Positions 55,201 through 64,000 of a DNA stretch of 64,000 nt are shown here, in pieces. A model generated the notes under the pieces. That model saw only the letters and a list, made by a program, of their open reading frames with translations. It was not told the origin of the DNA and made no database searches. Made by a program: the position numbers and the translations under genes. How positions within the stretch are numbered: position 1 is the first letter of the stretch; every line of letters starts with the position of its first letter. This stretch comes from Desmodesmus armatus (taxonomy: Eukaryota; Chlorophyta; Chlorophyceae; Sphaeropleales; Scenedesmaceae), in the NCBI GenBank assembly GCA_007449985.2, contig VIIQ02000027.1, positions 212,554-276,553 on the forward strand, given 5' to 3'.

Positions 55201-57814
55201 CACCTTGACGCGCGCCTCGTGGCAGCCAGTGCGCACCAGCTCCCGGAAGTTGTCACCCCGCCCTGTGTCCTTGGCTTTTGAGCCCAGCGCGGCCTGCATG
55301 GCCTGCAGGACAGCCGACTTGCCGCTGCCGTTGCGCCCGCTGATCACGTTCACGTGCGTCCTGCAGCACACACAGGCGGCAGCACCACAGCAGCAGACGT
55401 CAATATGCCGCAACACCAAGACCCTGCACAGTCATGCCACCTGATGGTTGCACTGCTTGACACAACAAACAGTCTGTGTGGCTGTCAAGAAAGGGCAGTC
55501 CCGCATTCTGTGTAGAGTAAGTTGGCCAGGGGCCCCTTGTTGCTAGCATGGACGTACCAACCGACTGCCTAACCATCATGCGCTTTCTGGTATTTGCAAT
55601 TCTGACTGCCATCACCTGCATACAATTCTGACAACAGTGACAGCGGCTGCTATGGAACAAGCTGCATACAAGATGGCAGCTGTGGCCGCTGTGTTGCCTC
55701 ACCCGAAGTCCATGGCGAAGTTGTGGTGGCACATGAAGTTGATGACCTGCACATGCTTGATGTGCCCTGCCAGGCCTTCCCGCCGCACGACAAACTGCTT
55801 GTGCCGCGCCTGCTGCGCCTCCCATGCTGCATGGTCCCTCAGCACCTCACGCTCCAACTCCTGCAGATGGTACACGCAGTACAAATACAGTTGATAATAC
55901 TGTACAGTAGAAACAGTACTGTGGAGCCACAGCCATTTCAGCAGCAGGCCGCCCAACCTGGCTATCTCTGTGGGCACCCCTACAATGCGTCTACTACCCT
56001 GACCACTGGCCGAGGCTGCACCTGTATGTGAAGATCCTCCTCGTGCACATGCACAAATGGCCCTGCCAGCACCATCCGAACAACTCCCCCCGGCGTCTCT
56101 CCCGTGCCATTTCAACGCACTGTAACCCCTGTCGGATGCTGGACTGCTTTCAGGGCCACTCATGGTTCCACCTTTGCACTGCCACCATTATCACTGTCCG
56201 CAACCCCCTGTTGCACACCTAAAAACACTCCATCTGCTGCAACTGAAATGATGCATCATCCCCGCTTCTCAAAAGAACTTAACACGCTCAACATACCTCG
56301 TCCTCGGCGGCCTCCTCCTGCTCGCCCTGCTCCTCTGCTGCTTCTGCATCCTCCAAGTCAGCATCGCCCTCAGCCGCCTGCCGTTGCCGCTGCTCACTGC
56401 CCCGCGCTTTCTTGCTGGCCTGCTGCTGCTTCTGCTGCTTGCGGTGCTGCTGCTGCTGCTGTGGTGCATAGTCCTCGCTGCCACCAGCCTCATCGTCTCC
56501 CACAGCATCCTCCTCCTCCTGCTCCTCTTCCTCCTGTTCGCTGTCTGCTGCTGCTGCCTTGGCTTGCCGCCGCTGCCGCTTCTGCTGCGGCTGCGTCTGC
56601 TGCTGCTCCTGCTGGGGTGACATGACCGCCATGCGCGGCTTGGCTGACTTGCGGGGGGTCCTCCGCAGAGAGCCTGGGGCTGCTGCAGGCACAGGGACAG
56701 GCGACTCCTCATCTTCAGGCTTGACATCGTGCTGCTGCTGGGTGGCACCTGCTCGGCGCCGTTTGCTGCCTGCCGCCTGACGGCCTGCTCCTGAGCTCGG
56801 CTGCTCGTACTGCTCTGAATCTGCTGCTCCTGTGCCCTGCTGCTGCTGTGCTGGGGTGGTGTCTAGGTGGTGCTCAGAGGCTGCTGAGCGCCGCTGACGT
56901 TTGTTGCTGGTGCGGTCATTGACTGCTGCAACGTCTGCAGCGCCAGACCCTGCTGCCTTGTGGCCAGCAGCACCTGAAGCACAGCATGGCAGGCAGCAGC
57001 ACCATGCAACACACGCACCACATCACACGCCGGCATGGCTTTCAAGAGTGACCATAAACCCAGGTACTGCATGGTGCAGGTTGGCAAACACAGCCCCCTG
57101 CCCATGCTGTCGCGACTGCATGCTGCTTTGCAAGTCAGGCTGGCGCTCCACCACACAAGGAACACACACTATGAGCTTTCTGTAGCTCAGCCCGCAGCGG
57201 CACTAGACAGCATACCTTGTCCCTTGAGCTTCTTTTTGGCATTAGCTAGCCACTTGGAGAGCTCCTCCCAACCCAAGTGCTCCTCATCATCGTCCTCATA
57301 ACTGCAGGACACATGTGCACGGCCAGCAGCCTTGGTTTCACAGTGGACATGTTGTCGAGTGCTACAGGCTTGGGAGCTGCTCTCCATACAGGCTCACTCA
57401 GCCCTATGAGCTGATTGGATGTTGTGGACCAAGTAAGTATGCTTCTAGTCAGCTGCTGGAACCCTAGATGCTGCATGAAGGAGCTCGGCCACTTACTGAA
57501 CCTTGTAGAACAGCCCCGGAATCACCCCATCGCCAGTGACAAGGTCTTCGTCAACGTCCTGGATTGTGCCCTTATACTCCTTGTTATCGTATTCAAAAGC
57601 TTCAAGATGGTCCTGCGAGGTGTGCAGAAGCACCAACCAAGAAACAGCCCCAAGGCAACATCAACGCATGCAACAGCATGGTGTGCAACAGCATCTGCTG
57701 CCCCAGCAGACAGGGGCTCAGCTAGTCAAAGTACAGAACCTACAGCAAGCCAAGCACATATACTCACTGTCCAATGAGCTTTTGAGCCTCCTGCAGCGTG
57801 GCAGGCTGTCTCAT
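43223..57814 (-). CDS. SMC6: Structural maintenance of chromosomes protein 6, with N-terminal Tudor-like extension
   Basis: About 30 exons over 14.6 kb. N-terminal head: exon 55703-55860 ([12 protein letters not shown]) and exon 55204-55360 with Walker [13 protein letters not shown], then the SMC6-type run [26 protein letters not shown]. Long coiled coils follow (exons between 54.2 and 51.7 kb), the hinge (about 51.2-49.4 kb), and the returning coil (49.2-44.7 kb). C-terminal head: [15 protein letters not shown], split by the intron between 44232 and 43837, and Walker [18 protein letters not shown] in exon 43650-43837. Last exon 43223-43348. SMC6 pairs with SMC5 for recombinational repair. 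Upstream in-frame exons (57497-57612, 57216-57301, 56297-56973) code a Tudor-like fold ([29 protein letters not shown]) and an acidic/Gln-rich, NLS-bearing stretch. They join the head exon in phase, but a first exon 57768-57814 (LIGQ) does not, so the exact start is open. Many inner exon borders are approximate. Confidence 0.9.
45888..45937 (+). ncRNA. Hammerhead ribozyme, copy 1
   Basis: Core CUGAUGA at 45896-45902. Stem II is 6 bp (GACCCC/GGGGTC) with a hexaloop GTGGCT. GAAA is at 45921-45924. A self-complementary stem III ACCGGT runs directly into the GUC cleavage triplet, predicting a cut after C45930. Stem I, CAAGGGCA with TGCCTTG, pairs over 7 bp with one bulged G. Stem III has no loop of its own, so efficient folding may need a dimer (double hammerhead). 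Confidence 0.9.
46353..46402 (+). ncRNA. Hammerhead ribozyme, copy 2
   Basis: Identical in core, stems and loops to the first copy. CUGAUGA starts at 46361 and the cut is predicted after C46395, 465 nt downstream of the first site. Confidence 0.9.
48922..49078. repeat. Near-perfect inverted repeat, 72-bp arms, 13-nt loop
   Basis: Left arm 48922-48993 and right arm 49007-49078 pair with only four mismatches in 72. It lies in an SMC6 intron just downstream (gene strand) of the exon around 49107-49174. A transcript of either strand would fold into a long hairpin. It could be a microRNA or small-RNA precursor, a palindromic MITE remnant, or a replication-born palindrome. Confidence 0.9.
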
Positions 57815-58415
57815 CCTGCACCCTGCTGTGCGTGCTGTCTTCGCTGAGCAGCTCAGTCAGTGCCTCTGTTCAGAACAGCGCTCGCTTCGAAGAAACTTCA
57901 TGCCGAGGCGACTGCTTCCTTCTCAGACGGCGCACTGGAGAACGATTCACTGGCCAAAAGAGAACCTTGATCGACTGTTGGGTATTTGCGGTCAGACAAG
58001 CTCACAACGGCAGTGCAAACAGGATAGAACACCCACCGGAATTGCATTCTAACTCAGCTGCACTCATTGGGAGGTCCCTCCTCGTGGTGTTACAAAATGG
58101 TTTGAGTTGTGTTTGAAATTTGAAAAGGTGGCCAGCCTGTCAGTGTGCCCAGCACATGGAGAGGTCTAGCCACTGACCCAAGGCCTCTTCTGGCGCTACA
58201 CAGACCCCCCCTTTCTCCCCAGGCACACACATCCGTCCAAACAAGGGGCGCTCATCTGCAACCACCACCTTGGATGGACAAGGGCAGCTCTGCCTCTAGG
58301 GGAGTGCATGACCAGCGTTGGATGCGACGCAAAAATTGACCAGCACAAGATGACCGAGGGCCCCACAGTGGACTTACAGGCGCGCAACGCAGAATCAACG
58401 ACAGATGCTGCCAAG
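57815..58415. other. Intergenic region between SMC6 and the EngB-type gene
   Basis: About 0.6 kb upstream of the SMC6 model and downstream of the GTPase stop codon. No gene was supported. It should contain the SMC6 promoter and possibly an untraced first exon. Confidence 0.5.
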
Positions 58416-60195
58416 CTATTCCTCTTCGTCTGCTGCTGGCTGCTTCGCTCGCTGCCGCTTCGACCGCTTCTGCTGCTGCTCGTACATCACTCTCAACGAC
58501 GCAACGAAGTTCAACAGCTGCTGCTTCCCCATGCCGCTCGACGCACTGGTCACCAGGCTAGGAGGCACAAGGGAGAACCCCTGCTTCTCCAGCAGAGCCT
58601 GCTTGAAAGCAGCCACATTGTGCTGGTGCCGCGGCTGCCCCTTTTTCCGCTTGTCTGCTTTCGTGAACACGATACTGAAGGGCAGACCCTGCTGCCCCAG
58701 CCATGCGGCATACTCCAGGTCCCCATCTTGTGGAGCTATGCTGCAGTCCACCAGCAGCAGCACCATCGCCAGCGTGGTCCGCTGCTTGAAGTACTGCCGC
58801 GTGAACTGGTCGAAGCCCTTCCGCATGTCTTTGCCCGTGCGGGCATACCTGGAGCAGCAGTGCACACACAAGTGTACTCATACGGTTGCAGCTACCAAAA
58901 GGTGACTCCGTCCAAGGTTCCACATTTGAAACCAGGGTCCACCTGCATCAAAACATGCTGAAGAGTGTAACAGAACACACGCACAAATAGTGAGGAGTCA
59001 CGACAGTGTCAAGTACCCCTGCACGCAGGCAACTTGGCCACAATTGCGGTCCGACAGCTGTGGTGCCACCGCCCCTGCTGCCGTAAGCCCTGCATCAGCG
59101 GCCGCCGGCTCTCACACAAGAAACCGCTGGCTGAGCGGGTAGCTCAGGCAACAACGGCATAGCATCTTTGAAACCGCCTGTACATCTGGTCACTGCTGTT
59201 GCTGCTGCTGCAAAGTGAGGTACGACAGCGGCTGCTGTTGGCACAAAACTGGTGCCCACCCACTGCTGCTAGCAGCGCTGTGCATGCCAGCCTGCAACGT
59301 TGCTCACCCATAGCCAGGTAGGTCCACAAGGTACCAGCTGTCATTGATGATGAAGTGATTGATGCAGCGCGTCTTGCCTGCATACACACAACATGCATGC
59401 AGCACAACCAATCTCAATCAGCATCCGTGTCAGTCTTCAGCAAAGCAGTGATGCCTGACGGCATTGCTTCAATTGACGATGACACAGCGGGCATAAGTGC
59501 AATTAGTACTGCTGCATGGGACACGCCCGGACAACACAAGCCTTTGAAAGGCTGGTGTGACACAAAAACCGGCTTACAAAGCCACTGCTGCTGTTTCCAG
59601 GAGGAAGCTTCACAGCGACTGCTGTCCCAAAAGTGCCTTCCTTTAGTGGCAGCTGCTGCCATGTAACACTGGTTGTGCCGTCCAGGTTTTGTCGACACAC
59701 AACCTGCTCTGGCCCTTTGAGAAACGTACCTGGCTGCTTTGACACCATGGCCAAGCTTTTGCGGTTTGTGAGCAGGTTGATAAGTGAGGACTTGCCCACA
59801 TTTGACCGGCCGATGACAGCAAACTCTGGGTACTTGGGCGGGGGGCAGCCAGCAACGTCCACGCTGCTTTTCACGAACTCGGCTGTCTTGATTTGCGAGT
59901 GTGTAGGGTCTGGTAGAACGAGCTGCATCTCTGGAAACTCTGGGAGCTCTTCCATGCTGTCACTGCTGCTGCTGTGGGTGGTGTCTTCTGAGCTGTGATC
60001 CGGTGCTGCTGCTGCAGCTGCTGTTTCTGCAGTCAGTATGTCAGCCTCCAAGCTGCCATCTACATCTGCTGCTGCTCTGCTCCTAGTGCTGCAGCTGCGT
60101 GATGTCCACTGCCTGCAGCGCTGCACCTGTGGCAGCAGCAGTCCAGGCTGGCATCTGATGCTGCCCAGGCAGCGGCTGCCATGCTGCAGGAGCAT
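58416..60195 (-). CDS. EngB/YihA-type GTP-binding protein, probably organellar
   Basis: Three exons, 59730-60195 (ATG 60195), 59308-59377 and 58416-58848, give 969 nt (322 aa) in phase. The first roughly 100 residues are a Ser/Arg/Ala-rich transit-type region followed by an acidic patch. The GTPase domain has G1 [11 protein letters not shown]3 DLPGYG (with YARTGK after the splice) and G4 TKADK, and a G5 candidate SAS. These are hallmarks of the EngB (YihA/YsxC) family, which helps assemble the large ribosomal subunit in bacteria, chloroplasts and mitochondria. The domain is full length (about 200 aa). The C-terminus is a basic Gln/Lys/Arg tail ending in acidic residues. Confidence 0.92.
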
Positions 60196-61044
60196 GTTTG
60201 AAGATGTTTATGTTGTTTTGTTGCGTTGTGGTAGTGCCCTTGCTGGTGTTTTTCAGTGGGATGATGTTGCGGGTGTGCTACTGCTGTCGATGCTGTGCAC
60301 AGTTGGCAACAGCGCGTCTCGCAGGGGTATATGAGACAAATAGGTCATTCGTGATGATGATAAAAGTGGCAACCATGGACCGGAAGGTAGACGCAGCAAA
60401 CGAACATCGTTGTCACAGTCAAACAAGTTACTCATTATTAGGGTGGTGGGTGGAACGCCTCATCCCAGTAAATGGGTGGCATACAGAACGCCTTGTCATA
60501 AGAGTGTTTACCGAGAAAGGCGTTCTGAAGCCCGTTCTGAGCTATTTACATGTATACAAAGCGCGTGGCAGCCTTTTTGCGGCCAGCGCGCAAGGCGAAG
60601 AGGACCTTCACGTTTCAAAATATAGTCAGGCCAGCTTCACAACAGACGATCTGAGCCACGCAAGGACCAAGCTACGTGCCATCTGCTCTTTCCAGCACCC
60701 TGCTGCTTCAACCACCAACCCGAGCCATTGAGGCAAGACGAGACAGGCGGTTGAGGTGAGTGCCTTCTGCAGCAACGTTGTTGAGCAGCATGTTCTAGCA
60801 CAGGTAGCTGTGCACCAGCAGTTCCTGAGCAACACGAGAACAGCAACCCACAGCAACAGCAGCACAGCACAAGGCAGGCAGTATGCTTGCAACAAAGTTG
60901 CAAGACTGCTTTGTGAGCAGGCAGCAAGGCACTGATCTGCACAGTTTGTAGACAGATCAGGCAGATCACAGCCAACCCAGCATGTGGATCCCCCATTTCT
61001 GCACATGCTGCTGCTGTCTGCTGCTGCTGTTGCTACCAGGTGGC
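60196..61044. promoter_or_regulatory. Divergent promoter region between the GTPase gene and the gene at 61045
   Basis: Both neighbouring genes start here and read away from each other, so about 850 bp hold both promoters and 5' UTRs. A TATA-like GGTATATGAG lies near 60326, but its use is unproven. An inverted pair AGGCGTT...AACGCC occurs around 60450-60520. Confidence 0.4.
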
Positions 61045-64000
61045 ATGGCTGACTCTGACTTTGATGTCAGCTCCCAGCTTGACCCCGATGACGTGGACAG
61101 CAGTGATGATGAGACTGAAGTGCAGGATCAGCCACAGAAGGGCAAGCGGAAAAGAGGAAGAAGCCACAGCAGCAGAGGCCCCGTAAGCGCTGTCCTGGAG
61201 GTCTCCAGGAGGTCGGGAGCGAGGGGGAGCTGCGCAGCTTGGGGAAGTATGGCGTTGGCATGCTGCAGAAGTGCAAGGATTGTGGCGGCGGGCCCCATCA
61301 GGCCTCCATGCAGGTTCCTGACACTCAGCTGAAGGAGTTCTTGGCCAGCACCTTACAGCTGGAAGGCACTGAACTTGAGCAGAAGATCAAGTCGTTCCTT
61401 GGTGAGCTGTAAACAATTCAGGACCCCAGCAAACGGCCCTCTCACACACAGGCATTAGCTGCAGCCACCAGTACACGCAAACTTGCTTGCAAGCACTGTG
61501 GGCCTTTCCTCAGCAGATTCAGGACACCCTACAGCGTGATGCCAATGTCCCCTGAACAAGATAGTGCTGTCAACATGTTGCTGTGCTGCCTTTGCTGTTC
61601 CTGCGTGTTGCTGTGCACTATGCAGGTGACCTGAACGTCAGCCAGCACCTGCAGAAGAACCTGAAGCACTCTATGCTGCAAGGCGTGTGGTACATGAAGC
61701 TGCAGCCATACCAGCTGGCACTGCAGGTACACCAAACCAGTCGAGTCTGGGGTTACCTGCTTTGCGCACAGCCAGACCAGTTTGGCAGTGGTGACTGTAA
61801 CTGAATGGCCATTCCACCAACCGCAGTTGTCAAATACCGCAATGCACGTCTGGACTTTGCGTGCTTGTGTGTTTGACAAAACAACATGGGAGGGCGGCAC
61901 AGCACAGCAGCCGGGTTGGTTTTCTTTTTCATGTGTCTGCTTGCTGACAGGTTTGCTTGTCTATATGTCATGCTCCTCCTTCACCTGTGCGCAGGTGGGC
62001 TACGCTGTGTTTGGCAAGAAGCTGCCCTACGACGATGACCTCTTCAAGCAGCTGGCCCAAGACTTCTTCCACATGGTGGCTCCGCCAGAAGGCATCGCCA
62101 AGGCTGCTGATCTGCCCAGCTCAGACACAGCAGGCCGGCCTGTATGGTGGGACAAGCTGAAGCCCGACGCAGACCCTGGCAAGGTCCACAGTGAAGCTGT
62201 CGCCTCCACCTCAAGGTGAGGTTTGCGGAGTGAACACCCTGAGTGTGACTGTGGCAGCTGGTGCTGCTCTGCTCGCATCAGTAACGCTACATGGGCAGCT
62301 TCAAGGGCAACAGTGCCAACAACAATGGATTTTCCAGCTGACGGTGCTGATACCCATGCACAAGCGGTGCTTGTCATCTTGTAACACATGCTGTGCTGTG
62401 CTGTGTCATGCTTTGATGTGCTGCTGCAGCACCCTGAAGGACTGGTATGAGAAGCACAAGATGTGGACGTTCTTTGGCCCAACACCCCCCACAGGCGTGC
62501 AGCAGCAGCAGGGCGCCAGGCGTCGCAAGGTGTACCGCAGGCAGTCTAAGGGCAGCAGCGAAGCAGCGGCAGCAGCAGCGGCAGCTGATGAGGAGCCCCC
62601 TGATGACAGCGAGCCCACCTTTGCAGCCTTCACCGCTGAATACGGCCCCAAGGAGTACATTGCAGCTGCAGCAAGCCAGCACTTGAACCTCATGCCCCAC
62701 ATGGCCCGGTTTGAGGACAAAGACTGGGCAGTAGCAATCCGTGCAGCTCTGGCTGTGGACTCGCATGGCTACGTTGGTGTGAAGAAGCTGATGGCGGTGA
62801 GCACGCTTGAAAGACCTGGGACAATGGGGTTTGCTGACACAGGGACGCACATCTAGTTTGCCAGACCTCCCACCATACTACCCTGGCTGTGACAAGTATC
62901 CTGTCTTTCAGGGTGTGGGCTACTACACACATGCATGCGGTCTCAAGTCGTGTCCATACTGTTGAGTGAACCTCTTGTGTGTGTCGCACTGCAGGCGGTG
63001 AAGGCTGTGGGGGAAACAGCCAACCCAGCACATGTGCTGCCTAGGGTGTGGGAAAGCACCTTTGGCAGCAGTGGCAGCAGTGCTGGGGGTGGCAGTGCAG
63101 CTGCGCAGGCACGCCCAGCAGGGTTAGCTGGGTCAGGGTTGGCTGGCAGGCGCCCAACTAACCCTGACCAGTCGCTCACAGAGCAGATGAGGTGGGTCAC
63201 ACTTGCTGCAACCGTTGTACTGCTGATGCTGTCAGGGCAGCCACCCTGTGCTGAAGTGCTGCCGCTAGAATATGCTGTTGGAAGGCTTCCTCGAAGCCGC
63301 AAAGTGTAGTGGCAGCCACCGCGGCTGCCAATCATGTTTGGTCTCATCTCTGTGTGTGTTGCCTCCCTCCCTGCTGCAGGCTGTCCCTGCAGAAGCAGTG
63401 CATCCCGGCGGTGCAGGCGACACTCTCACACCCAGCAACACCTACTGGCAGGCCGTGGAAGAGCACCTGGAGGCACAGCGCCCACTGGATGGCCTGCCAG
63501 CGTTGCCTGACGGCGAGGCACTAGGCATCGTGCTGCGAGCTGCGGCCATTGTGCTGAACTGCCCCATCCACTTGGCTCGTCTGGACCAGCCTGTGCCAGA
63601 CCTGATGGTGTATGCTGCAACACCAGGTGAGAATAACAGACTTGGGCCCATATTGGGATGCACCTGCTGCAGTCATGGTTTTGTGAGTGTCTTACCACTG
63701 GGTTGCACCTGGGTGGTGTTTTGCATGTTCGCTTGCCTACTTGTTGCTGACTAGTTGGTACGTGTGCGGCCTTTGTTGTCTTGCCACCGGCCCGCCTGTC
63801 CTTCTCACTATCTCCGCGCTGCGGGCATGTCTTGTTGTTTCAGGAGCTTTCAGGTGCAATCGGAACAACCTGATGGCGCCATCAAGGACCGGCGAAGCAA
63901 GGCTTTGAAGGCTTGGTTTCCGCCTTGTGCTGGGTCAAGACCTACTTCCAAGCACGCTGCAGACAGGTATGCTGCTGTGTTGCCATGCAGCCAGCATTAA
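61045..64000 (+). CDS. Unknown nuclear-type protein, 5' part (runs off right edge)
   Basis: Exons: 61045-61401, 61626-61726, 61995-62215, 62430-62796, 62995-63191, 63380-63626 and probably one near 63850-63966. The first exon starts with a strongly acidic stretch (DDVDSSDDETE), then a Lys/Arg-rich NLS-like cluster and a Cys-containing motif (KCKDCGGGPHQ). Exons 2-5 read as an unbroken protein with LKDWYEKHKMWTFFGP, AEYGPKEYI and ANPAHVLPRVW. Exon 6 ends with SNTYWQAVEEHLE and ALGIVLRAAAIVLNCPIHL, which faintly recalls an OTU-type fold but lacks visible catalytic residues. An apparent one-base loss in an A4 run near 61150 and another frame change inside exon 6 break the frame; one extra base at each would be needed. 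No family is assigned. Confidence 0.6.

Noticed and set aside
59125..59165. tRNA-like D-arm sequence (GGTAGCTCAG)
   Set aside because: No matching anticodon arm or T-arm follows, and it lies inside an intron of the GTPase gene.

Overview
The window is nuclear DNA of a green alga (Viridiplantae, most likely a chlorophyte). All genes are split by many short GT-AG introns rich in TG/CA, with Ala/Gln/Gly-rich low-complexity stretches. One gene carries an SBP zinc-finger domain, a plant/green-algal transcription-factor hallmark. Coordinates of spliced genes were built by hand from splice signals and reading phase; four models close perfectly in frame (D2HGDH 542 aa, MED27 447 aa, EngB-type GTPase 322 aa, MED27-partner gene copy 1 436 aa).

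Left part (1-13 kb, all minus strand): a partial BTB-BACK-SBP transcription factor (1-2874); a complete seven-exon mitochondrial D-2-hydroxyglutarate dehydrogenase (4581-8141) that carries a tandem partial exon duplication; and a signal-anchored putative carbohydrate-active enzyme with EDPR and NWNPF motifs (8912-12251).

Middle part (13-40 kb): a roughly 6-kb unit present three times in tandem. Each unit holds a minus-strand gene of unknown function ('partner gene') and, divergently on the plus strand, the Mediator subunit MED27. Decay is reciprocal: copy 1 keeps an intact partner gene but its MED27 is destroyed; copy 2 is broken in both; copy 3 keeps an intact MED27 while its partner gene is altered. 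MED27 copy 1 is split by an 8.64-kb mobile element (16133-24774). The element encodes a very large Fanzor (eukaryotic TnpB-like RuvC nuclease), a multi-pass membrane ORF, an OB-fold/RPA-like protein on the opposite strand, and a cluster of strong RNA hairpins just after the Fanzor stop codon. The two other copies serve as empty-site references for the insertion.

Right part (40-64 kb): a small secreted Cys-rich protein (40504-40977); a long SMC6 gene with about 30 exons (43223-57814) that seems to carry a Tudor-like domain and an acidic Gln-rich stretch ahead of the ATPase head; an organellar EngB-type GTPase (58416-60195); and, divergently, a partial nuclear-looking plus-strand gene of unknown function (61045-end). 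One SMC6 intron contains a small direct-repeat element with a hammerhead ribozyme in each repeat and a 9-bp target duplication, that is, a retrozyme-like element. Another SMC6 intron holds a 72-bp-arm near-perfect hairpin.

The main discoveries are the Fanzor element with its cargo and candidate guide-RNA region, the hammerhead element, and the triplicated MED27 locus. Apparent one-base frameshifts in homopolymers occur in two genes, so assembly errors must be kept in mind.
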